From positions 2,085 through 7,899 of the forward strand of contig PMMV01000034.1 of assembly GCA_003162115.1 (NCBI GenBank): a DNA stretch of 5,815 nt, in the 5' to 3' direction. Each line of letters opens with the position of its first letter. Positions within the stretch are counted from its first letter, which is position 1. The position numbers and the translations under genes are program-made. A model generated the notes under the pieces. That model was not told the origin of the DNA, did no database searches, and was given only the letters and a program-made list of their open reading frames with translations. Positions 1-5,350 of this stretch are shown in pieces. The stretch is from Methanobacterium sp. GTDB lineage: Archaea > Methanobacteriota > Methanobacteria > Methanobacteriales > Methanobacteriaceae.

Positions 1-31
1 TATATCGAATTCTTTTCCGCATTTATTTAGA

Positions 32-700
32 TCATAACGTCTTGTAATACTCCTTTATCAGTTCGGATGCATTTTCGGGGATAGGTTTTCCATGTCCAGA
101 TAGCATTACTTCACAATCAAGTTTTGAAATCTTTTCAACGGATTTTTTAAGAGCTTCATGATCTTCTATTAACATGGATGGAGGTCCATTTACCTTTTCT
201 CCATTGAATCTGAGTGTATCTCCAACAATAATAACACGATTGTCAGGATTATAAAGGGAAATACTTCCTGGTGTGTGGCCGGGGGTGTGGATAACCCTGT
301 AACCCTCTACAACATCATCTTCTTTGAGAATTATATCTGGTTCAACTTTGTTGTAACTTGTTAAAAATGACATTAATCTGCTACCAATTCTCATATAAAA
401 TGGGCCAGATGCTGGTTTTTTTCCAGAAATATAATCCACTTCATCTTTAAAGGCCGCCACATCGGCATTTGTAACTTTTTTCAGTTCGTATAAACTTCCT
501 GTATGATCAATATGGTGATGAGTAATAACTATAGTTTTGATATCCTCAGGTTTACTTTTAAGCATGTTTTGAAGGTAATTTAAGATTTTTTCCTGGCTTC
601 CGGGCATTCCTGTATCTACGAGTGTTATTTTGTCTCCTAAAAGCAGATAACTGTTTGCATTAATCCCATCGATCATATGTATGTTCGATAAAATTTCCAT
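32..700 (-). CDS. Metallo-beta-lactamase-fold metal-dependent hydrolase
   Basis: The 222-residue product is a soluble, probably cytoplasmic, complete single-domain metallo-beta-lactamase-fold enzyme. All metal-ligand motifs are visible: VDTG at 28-31, HHHIDH at 61-66 (ligands H61, H63, D65, H66), TPGHTPGS at 139-146 (H142), GDT at 160-162 (bridging D161) and SGHG at 201-204 (H203). This is the full set for a binuclear, usually zinc, site. The overall form is that of the glyoxalase II/YflN-like branch; there is no flavodoxin domain and no beta-CASP nuclease insertion, so the substrate (thioester, lactone or other ester) cannot be named. The ATG at 698-700 is preceded on the minus strand by GGTGATA (705-711) with 4 bases between, a strong archaeal ribosome site. 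It is divergent from the small membrane-protein gene and may share regulatory DNA with it. Family confidence is high; substrate is unknown. Confidence 0.93.
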   Translation of the reverse strand: MEILSNIHMIDGINANSYLLLGDKITLVDTGMPGSQEKILNYLQNMLKSKPEDIKTIVITHHHIDHTGSLYELKKVTNADVAAFKDEVDYISGKKPASGPFYMRIGSRLMSFLTSYNKVEPDIILKEDDVVEGYRVIHTPGHTPGSISLYNPDNRVIIVGDTLRFNGEKVNGPPSMLIEDHEALKKSVEKISKLDCEVMLSGHGKPIPENASELIKEYYKTL

Positions 701-727
701 TCAATATCACCATACATAATTATGTTA

Positions 728-795
728 ATTCTATTATTATCAATTTATTACTAAGAGAATGTAGATCATTCTTGCATGGCTTATTATAATAGAAT
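728..795. repeat. Nested inverted repeats in divergent promoter region
   Basis: An outer inverted repeat pairs ATTCTATTAT (728-737) with ATAATAGAAT (786-795), 10 of 10 bases, or 12 of 13 if each arm is extended inwards by three bases. Inside it, AGAATG (756-761) pairs with CATTCT (767-772) across a 5-base spacer. The two symmetries are centred about 2.5 bases apart (761.5 and 764). ATTCT/AGAAT therefore occurs four times in alternating orientation, between the start of the divergent hydrolase gene and the TATA-like box of the small membrane-protein gene. This is where an operator would sit. The AT-rich background makes chance repeats fairly likely, so the pattern is seen but the function is inferred. 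Confidence 0.45.
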
Positions 796-810
796 CAAAT
801 TAACTTAATC

Positions 811-820
811 GTATATAATA
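811..820 (+). promoter_or_regulatory. TATA-like box for the 54-residue membrane-protein gene
   Basis: GTATATAATA resembles an archaeal TATA box. Transcription starting about 25 bases downstream would begin near 841 and give a leader of roughly 30 bases, enough to include the GGAGG ribosome site at 863-867. Other A/T runs nearby (832-845) are weaker alternatives. Confidence 0.4.
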
Positions 821-862
821 AGAAGTTAAATAAAAAAAATATATTCGAATATCACAATTATT

Positions 863-867
863 GGAGG
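863..867 (+). promoter_or_regulatory. Ribosome binding site deciding the start at 874
   Basis: The sequence TTGGAGGTTACTAATG spans 861-876. GGAGG at 863-867 lies 6 bases before the ATG at 874 and is a near-ideal Shine-Dalgarno sequence. It decides between two overlapping frames: a TTG-initiated frame beginning at 861 would use these very bases as codons and would have no ribosome site of its own, so the frame starting at 874 is the real one. Confidence 0.8.
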
Positions 868-873
868 TTACTA

Positions 874-1038
874 ATGCGCATATTTTATGTTGCAGGGTCT
901 ATTGTACTGTTATTACTTGTTCCACTTTTACTTTACAGTACAACCCGGTTAATGGAAGGTACCAAAACATCCACATACATCACAGCATTATTGTGTTTTA
1001 TTGTTGGTATTGGAACCCTTTACATTGGACTGATCTAA
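874..1038 (+). CDS. Small two-helix membrane protein, 54 residues, function unknown
   Basis: Starting at the ATG at 874 and ending with TAA at 1036-1038, this frame encodes 54 residues. It has two clear hydrophobic segments, about residues 3-21 (rich in Leu/Val) and 34-54 (Ile/Leu/Gly/Ala), joined by a short polar loop with R25, E28 and K31. This predicts a hairpin with two membrane spans, or a lipid-embedded microprotein. There are no catalytic or metal-binding motifs and I do not recognise the family. Support for the gene is a GGAGG ribosome site 6 bases ahead, a TATA-like box at a sensible distance, a T8 run after the stop, and a composition far more protein-like than the longer overlapping frame, which is rich in Cys, His and Trp. 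It lies 192 bases before the LtrA-type gene on the same strand, probably as a separate transcript. Confidence 0.75.
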   Translation: MRIFYVAGSIVLLLLVPLLLYSTTRLMEGTKTSTYITALLCFIVGIGTLYIGLI

Positions 1039-1044
1039 CTATTC

Positions 1045-1081
1045 TTTTTTTTAAACAATAATGGAAATTAATAATTTTTTT
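1045..1081 (+). terminator. Oligo-T terminator region after the small membrane-protein gene
   Basis: A run of eight T (1045-1052) begins 6 bases after the stop codon, and a second run of seven T follows at 1075-1081. Archaeal RNA polymerase typically terminates at such U-tracts without needing a hairpin. The arrangement suggests that the small gene ends here and that the downstream LtrA-type gene has its own promoter. Confidence 0.5.
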
Positions 1082-1169
1082 GTATAGTTCTACTAGGTTT
1101 TAATGATTTATTCCAAATCTTATGATTTTAAGTTGAAATATTTAATTCTAATAATAATTGGGAAGATTG

Positions 1170-1186
1170 ATTAAATATTTAATATG
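1170..1186 (+). promoter_or_regulatory. Probable promoter region of the LtrA-type gene, with 14-base palindrome
   Basis: A/T-rich sequence containing the perfect palindrome ATTAAATATTTAAT (1170-1183), followed by ATG, gives several TATA-like options (TAAATATT, TTTAATAT). They lie 45-60 bases before the start codon at 1231, so transcription from about 1205 would give a leader of roughly 25 bases. The remainder of the 192-base gap is AT-rich, with no further structure that I can identify. Confidence 0.35.
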
Positions 1187-1230
1187 TTTGTATTACAAAA
1201 AAATTATTATCCATTATTTTGGGGGAATAC

Positions 1231-2427
1231 ATGAAGCTTAGAAAGGATTTTATTGTGCTGCCTACTTTGCGATCTTGTGAGGATCAGAGTTTAGAGAAGC
1301 ATGCAGATTGGCTTGAACTCTTGTTCGACCTCATATTTGTAGCAGCCATATCACAGATTGCCACTAATTTAAGCGGAAACTACTCCCCAATTACTTTTTT
1401 AGAATCTTTACCTCTGTTTTTTGCTATATGGTGGGGTTGGTGTGGTCATACTTTTTATTTAGACCATTTCGGTACCGACGATATTTTTAACAGAGTTCTA
1501 ACCATGGCGCAGATGGTGGTGGTAGCATACTTGGCAATAAATGTTAAAACTGCTTTAACAACCACAGGAGCAGGTTTTGCAGTTTCTTATGCAGTTTTGA
1601 GGTTTATATTGGTTGCAGAGTATATCAGGGTCGGGAGACATTTGCCTGATGCTCGTCCTTTGACAAATCGTTATAGTACAGGTTTTGGTATTGCTGCTTT
1701 GATATGGTTGTCATCTGCATTTGTACCGCCTCCTTTGCGTTTTATTCTTTGGGGAATTGCTTTATTAGTCGATTTCCTTACACCGTTCACTGCTGGTGAA
1801 ATACATATCAATTTTCCCCCACACCCAACACATTTACCTGAAAGATTTGGTCTTTTCACCATAATTGTAATAGGAGAGGCTATTGTTAGCGTTGTGTTTG
1901 CAATTACTAATGTTGGCCTCAATCTTTATACAAGTATTATCGGTTTAATGGCACTTGTTATATCATTCACTATTTGGTGGGGTTACTTTGATGAAGCAGG
2001 AGGAGCTGAAGCAAGAGTACAGGAACGGGGAGATCAGATAGCTAAGTATCAGCTTTGGCTTTATTCACATTTCCCGCTGCTTTTAGGAATTGTTGGAACT
2101 GCTGCCGGAATAAGACACGTGATCAGTCTACCATTTGGGAGCGACTTATCCGGCTCCGATACTTGGATACTCTGTATATCACTTTCAATAGCCCTTCTAT
2201 CCCTCAGTCTGATATTTCTTTCCTCATTTAAATGGAATGATTGTAAAAGTAGGTTACTGATGATATTCAGAATTCCATACTACCTAGTCATTGCACTAGT
2301 TTTCTTAACTGGCTTTTTAGGATCTTTAATATCGGGATTCATGATACTCATTATTCTAACGATACTGTGTATTATGAAGGTGCTTATTTCTCTTAGAGAA
2401 ATACCCGATGATATTTGCGCACTCTAA
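1231..2427 (+). CDS. ltrA: LtrA family (low temperature requirement A) polytopic membrane protein
   Basis: The product, 398 residues from the ATG at 1231, is an integral membrane protein with about 10-12 hydrophobic spans (roughly 28-46, 58-75, 88-105, 113-132, 151-166, 168-184, 208-226, 231-250, 275-294, 311-331, and a double segment at 344-385). LtrA family (Pfam LtrA, COG4292) landmarks are present in order: WLELLFDLIFV at 27-37, WWGWCGHTF at 67-75, HLPERFGLF at 201-209 followed by IGEAI at 214-218, WWGYFDEAGG at 249-258, and YSHFPLLLGIV at 278-288. The name comes from a Listeria mutant that failed to grow in the cold; the biochemical role is unknown. An in-frame TTG at 1219 would add four residues, but GGGGGA at 1221-1226 is the likely ribosome site for the ATG at 1231, so I prefer the shorter form. 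The family is commoner in bacteria than in methanogens, so past transfer is possible. It converges with the 2474-2998 gene. Confidence 0.9.
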   Translation: MKLRKDFIVLPTLRSCEDQSLEKHADWLELLFDLIFVAAISQIATNLSGNYSPITFLESLPLFFAIWWGWCGHTFYLDHFGTDDIFNRVLTMAQMVVVAYLAINVKTALTTTGAGFAVSYAVLRFILVAEYIRVGRHLPDARPLTNRYSTGFGIAALIWLSSAFVPPPLRFILWGIALLVDFLTPFTAGEIHINFPPHPTHLPERFGLFTIIVIGEAIVSVVFAITNVGLNLYTSIIGLMALVISFTIWWGYFDEAGGAEARVQERGDQIAKYQLWLYSHFPLLLGIVGTAAGIRHVISLPFGSDLSGSDTWILCISLSIALLSLSLIFLSSFKWNDCKSRLLMIFRIPYYLVIALVFLTGFLGSLISGFMILIILTILCIMKVLISLREIPDDICAL

Positions 2428-2473
2428 TTAAAAAATATTTAAATAAAAATAACATTCTTTTCTTGGATTAATA

Positions 2474-2998
2474 TTAGATTATTTTCTTAATAAACCCTAT
2501 TGGACTGTTGTTATCTATATTTAAGAAAACTTTACCTTTTTCTGTTAATTTAAGATTTGATCCATCATACTGAGATATATATTCTGATTTTATGAAACCT
2601 TTATCAGTAATAGAATCTATTATTATTCTTAAATGTTCTTCTGAGAAATTTGATAGCATAGCGTATGTTTTAAGTTTGTCAAGCTTGTATTTCAATATAA
2701 ATGGAGAGTTATTCCCCTTTAAAACAAGCATGAAACGTTTAACACCGAGACCAATTGGAATTTCTAATAAGCATTGAAGTATTATTCTGGAAACTGCAGA
2801 TTCATAATCCATTATCAATCTGTCCATTACATCAATAGAAGTTCCAGTGACGTTGCATTCCACTGAGCTTAGGTAGTCCTCCAACTTTTCATAGTATTTC
2901 ATTTTGTAACCGCATTGACAGATTTTCAAATCCTTTTCTGCATTTTCATCGGCTAGTTCATAGTAAATATCGCATTTTTTGCATATCATATAGGGCAT
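2474..2998 (-). CDS. Zinc-ribbon plus RQC-like winged-helix protein without a helicase motor
   Basis: The 174-residue protein has an N-terminal zinc ribbon (C6, C9, C28, C30; CKKC, then CQCG) of a form I recall from several Methanobacteriales proteins. A linker runs from about 40 to 65. Residues about 66-162 strongly resemble the RQC domain of RecQ helicases: IGLGVKRFMLVLKGNNSP (82-99) matches the RecQ pattern FGVGHVIDVLRGSK; LDKLKTYAM (106-114) matches HDKLSTYGI; SEEHLRIIIDSITDKGFI (119-136) matches the following helices; and LKLTEKGKVFL (149-159) matches the end of the wing. RQC is a winged helix that binds and helps open duplex DNA, or G-quadruplexes in some RecQ proteins. No ATPase motifs are present, so this is probably a stand-alone nucleic-acid-binding protein, perhaps a regulator or repair accessory. 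The ATG at 2996-2998 has GGTG (3004-3007) 5 bases ahead; the internal Met4 lacks a ribosome site. Function is inferred from motif memory only. Confidence 0.85.
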   Translation of the reverse strand: MPYMICKKCDIYYELADENAEKDLKICQCGYKMKYYEKLEDYLSSVECNVTGTSIDVMDRLIMDYESAVSRIILQCLLEIPIGLGVKRFMLVLKGNNSPFILKYKLDKLKTYAMLSNFSEEHLRIIIDSITDKGFIKSEYISQYDGSNLKLTEKGKVFLNIDNNSPIGFIKKII

Positions 2999-3037
2999 TT
3001 AGACACCATCGTAAGTTTTTATTATTTTAACAACATT

Positions 3038-3046
3038 ATTTTATAC
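3038..3046 (-). promoter_or_regulatory. TATA box for the zinc-ribbon/RQC gene
   Basis: On the minus strand this reads GTATAAAAT, a good archaeal TATA box. A start about 25 bases downstream (near 3017) gives a leader of about 18 bases that still contains the GGTG ribosome site. It lies in the 164-base divergent region shared with the gene at 3163. Confidence 0.5.
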
Positions 3047-3071
3047 GCTGTGTAATTTGTATCATCTATTC

Positions 3072-3090
3072 TAGGTCGATCCTAAACCTA
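3072..3090. repeat. Short inverted repeat in the divergent zinc-ribbon gene promoter region
   Basis: TAGGT (3072-3076) and ACCTA (3086-3090) form a perfect 5-base inverted repeat across 9 bases. A further CCTA (3081-3084) also complements the TAGG of the left arm. The right arm abuts TATACA (3089-3094), a possible TATA box for the gene at 3163, so a bound protein could block it. GATTATACAA (3104-3113) is an alternative TATA box. The arms are short, so chance occurrence is quite possible. Confidence 0.3.
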
Positions 3091-3162
3091 TACACCATAA
3101 ATTGATTATACAATTCAACACAGATAACAATAACTGATCCATGAATATCGTGGTGATACAAT

Positions 3163-3558
3163 ATGTCGTTGGATGATGGAAACAATCTTGGAATATATTT
3201 AGATAGGATATGTCCCAGCTGTGGTGTTGGAAACCCTGAAGATGCAGATAACTGCATCATATGTGATAAGGATCTTAATGAAACAGTTCTATTTCTTGAA
3301 GATGAATTTTATGATATAGAATTAACTAGAGAATCGCTGATAGAGTACAGAAAAAATTTTTTCAGAACCAGAAGAACCGGTAAGGTAAAAAAGTACAGTC
3401 TCAATAAAATGGAAAAAATTGTATTCGGACATCCAATAACACGGTTCAGTTTTGTTTATAATGGAAAAAAAGAGGTATATGCCCTAAAAAAGGAAAATTA
3501 TACATCTTTAAAGAATTTAATGATTAAAACTGGAAGATTCAAGGAATTAAACCCTTAA
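3163..3558 (+). CDS. Zinc-ribbon protein of unknown function, 131 residues
   Basis: An N-terminal treble-clef or RanBP2-like zinc ribbon is formed by C17, C20, C31 and C34 (CPSC, an Asn/Asp-rich loop, then CIIC). An acidic linker (40-58) follows, then a basic patch (RKNFFRTRRTGKVKK, about 63-77). The C-terminal domain (about 76-131) has alternating strand-like segments (KIVFGHPITRFSFVYNG, EVYALKK) and a final helix. It could be a small PH-like or wing-like fold, but I do not recognise the family. There is no signal peptide or membrane span, so it is expected to be cytoplasmic. The ATG at 3163 is strongly supported by GGTGATA (3152-3158) 4 bases ahead. It is divergent from the zinc-ribbon/RQC gene and convergent with the ABC-class ATPase gene, with only 10 bases between stops. 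The zinc site and basic patch suggest binding to nucleic acid or protein, but this is inference. Confidence 0.82.
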   Translation: MSLDDGNNLGIYLDRICPSCGVGNPEDADNCIICDKDLNETVLFLEDEFYDIELTRESLIEYRKNFFRTRRTGKVKKYSLNKMEKIVFGHPITRFSFVYNGKKEVYALKKENYTSLKNLMIKTGRFKELNP

Positions 3559-3568
3559 GTGATAATAA

Positions 3569-5278
3569 TTAATATTTCATCGTTTCTAATGTCCTGAGCC
3601 TATTTAAAGCAGCTGAAACTTCATATATTCTTGGTTTTGCAAGGTTATTAGGATATTTGCGTCCTTTTGGGGCTAAAATATCCAGTCCATTTTCTTTGAT
3701 GTCCCTATTAACCATGTCTAAAATATCCCTCATAGATCTTTTACCATCCATATGAACCTTGGATGTATAATTAATTGCAAAGCCTATCGCACGTGTCTGG
3801 CTGGTGTCAACTAACTGCTCAACTTGAGAGAGATCTATTCTCTCAAGCCCTATAAGTATGGTGAATCTTCCACGTACATCAAGCTTTAGTTTACGACCCT
3901 TATATGGTTTAATACTTTTTGATATAGGATATCTCTTTTTAAATTTTAATTTAAAATTAACTTCCCTCATCCTGTTTATTGGAAGTTCATCTTTAACCTT
4001 CATTGCTGCTATGGTGGCGTCTTCAGGGAGATAATTGTCCATCATCAATACCGTGTCTGCAACTTCAAAGTAATCGCCAGATCCACCCATCACAATCACT
4101 GTGGATGTATTCAGTTCTGTGTAAAGCTCTCTGACCCTATCGATAAAGGGTGTTATTGGTTCTTTTTCTTTTGAAACCAGGCGCTGCATTCTTTCATCTC
4201 TTATCATGAAGTTAGTTGCAGAAGTATCTTCGTCGAACAGTAAAAGTTCAGTTCCGGCTTCAAGGGCTTCGATAATATTTGCTGCTTGTGAAGTTGAACC
4301 AGATGCATTCTCAGTTGAGAAGTTAACTGTGTTCTTATCCATGGGAGGATCGTGTATAAATGAACTGATGTCAACATTCTCTATTCTCCTACCATCTTCC
4401 GCCCTGATCTTAACTGCTGTTGGATCCGTTACAACCCATTCCCTTCCATCCCTATATACATGATTGTATACACCCCTTTCAATTGCCTTGAGCAGTGTCG
4501 ACTTGCCATGATACCCCCCACCAACAATTAATGTAACCCCAACAGGAATACCCATCCCCGTAACAGGCCCGTGATTGGGGGTTTCAATAGTTAATGAAAG
4601 AGATTTGGGTGTTTTAAAATGAACTGAATTGTCCATGGGTTTTTCTGAAACACCACTCTCCCTTGGAAGTATGGAACCGTCTTTAACAAATGCAACCAAC
4701 CCCAATGGTTTAAGCTGGGCTCTTAAAAAGTTTACGTCTTCATAAAGCTCAACTTCTTCTTTTAAAAGTTCTTTGTTAAGATTTTTATAGAAACACGCGT
4801 CATTAACCAGATTTGGAAGAACTTCAAAGAATAATCTTGAAGCTTCGATACCCATTACCCTTCTACCCCTTGCTGGAAGTCCCATGGAGAATCTTACCTC
4901 AAGCTTCGCAGGCTTGATATTAACACAGCTCCGTTCTAATACTTCCTGTCCTCCGCTATCAATCTGTATAACTCCGCTTTTACCGCTTCCACTTCTAATT
5001 TTTCCATGCCTTTTTATTGATCCATTGAAAACCCTGGCAATGAAATCTGAAACAACAACCCTCTGATGGTGATTTTCAATGATTTCAAGTGGAAATAAGG
5101 ACCTTTCACCTACTTCAACCCTTAAAAGTGATGGGCCAGCAAAGGGATCCCGCTGAACATGGTCGATGTGGAGGGTAAAAAATCCAAAATCGTAAATTCC
5201 CTTAATATCATTGTAAGCCTTGTAACTTCGACCATCGATTCTTTTGAGTATTGTCTGAAGATATTTTCTGTCCCACAT
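3569..5278 (-). CDS. ABC-class ATPase (COG3044 / Pfam ABC_ATPase family)
   Basis: The 569-residue soluble protein belongs to the predicted ABC-class ATPases that are not transporters. The N-terminal region (about 1-225) carries family motifs, including a Gly/Ser/Lys stretch SGSGKSG (96-102) and GQEVLER (110-116). The nucleotide-binding core has Walker A GGGYHGKST (253-261), an ABC-signature-like ASGSTSQ (325-331) and Walker B LLLFDEDTS (345-353, D349 and E350). After the next strand, GGSGD (398-402) stands where transporters have the H-loop histidine. The C-terminal part (about 440-569) is basic and mixed helix/strand. The length is normal for the family. The one relative I recall with a structure is trypanosome MRB1590, an RNA-binding mitochondrial editing factor, so RNA handling is a reasonable but unproven guess. 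The ATG at 5276-5278 is preceded by AAGGA (5283-5287) with 4 bases between. The gene may follow the methyltransferase gene in an operon (72-base gap) or have its own promoter. Confidence 0.93.
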   Translation of the reverse strand: MWDRKYLQTILKRIDGRSYKAYNDIKGIYDFGFFTLHIDHVQRDPFAGPSLLRVEVGERSLFPLEIIENHHQRVVVSDFIARVFNGSIKRHGKIRSGSGKSGVIQIDSGGQEVLERSCVNIKPAKLEVRFSMGLPARGRRVMGIEASRLFFEVLPNLVNDACFYKNLNKELLKEEVELYEDVNFLRAQLKPLGLVAFVKDGSILPRESGVSEKPMDNSVHFKTPKSLSLTIETPNHGPVTGMGIPVGVTLIVGGGYHGKSTLLKAIERGVYNHVYRDGREWVVTDPTAVKIRAEDGRRIENVDISSFIHDPPMDKNTVNFSTENASGSTSQAANIIEALEAGTELLLFDEDTSATNFMIRDERMQRLVSKEKEPITPFIDRVRELYTELNTSTVIVMGGSGDYFEVADTVLMMDNYLPEDATIAAMKVKDELPINRMREVNFKLKFKKRYPISKSIKPYKGRKLKLDVRGRFTILIGLERIDLSQVEQLVDTSQTRAIGFAINYTSKVHMDGKRSMRDILDMVNRDIKENGLDILAPKGRKYPNNLAKPRIYEVSAALNRLRTLETMKY

Positions 5279-5316
5279 TGTATCCTTATAAGATTTAGTT
5301 TTAATTATAGTTTAAT

Positions 5317-5330
5317 TTGAATAAATTCAA
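5317..5330. repeat. Inverted repeat upstream of the ABC-class ATPase gene
   Basis: TTGAAT (5317-5322) and ATTCAA (5325-5330) form a perfect 6-base inverted repeat with a 2-base spacer, 39 bases upstream of the ATPase start codon. On the minus strand its centre reads GAATTTATTC, and a second TATA-like stretch (CTATAATTAA on the minus strand) lies at 5301-5310. The site could be an operator over an internal promoter, or chance in AT-rich DNA. Confidence 0.3.
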
Positions 5331-5350
5331 TTACTATATTTTTATTGATG

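Noticed and set aside
1..30. Possible end of a plus-strand gene (frame 1 stops at TAG 28-30), or possible start of a minus-strand gene at ATG 20-22
   Set aside because: Only 7-10 codons are visible in either case, and no strong ribosome site precedes the minus-strand ATG. The window does not allow a decision.
861..1061. Open frame of 66 codons starting at TTG 861
   Set aside because: Its first codons are the ribosome binding site of the gene starting at 874, it has no ribosome site of its own, and its composition (many Cys, His, Trp) is unlike a real protein.
1671..1922. Minus-strand open frame inside the LtrA-type gene
   Set aside because: Fully contained in a well-supported coding region, with no family motif; a shadow frame.
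2592..2777. Plus-strand open frame opposite the zinc-ribbon/RQC gene
   Set aside because: It overlaps the RQC-like coding region on the opposite strand and has no recognisable domain.
3066..3260. Minus-strand open frame over the promoter and start of the 131-residue protein gene
   Set aside because: It covers the zinc-ribbon coding sequence and its GGTGATA ribosome site, and has no domain of its own.
4206..4463. Plus-strand open frame inside the ABC-class ATPase gene
   Set aside because: It is antisense to the signature and Walker B region; a shadow of a conserved coding sequence. The same applies to the frame at 4884-5066.
4970..4995. Second P-loop-like stretch (SGSGKSG, residues 96-102) in the ABC-class ATPase
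   Set aside because: It lacks the first glycine at the correct spacing of a Walker A motif (Ile94 in that place) and appears to be a conserved N-terminal family motif, not a second nucleotide site.
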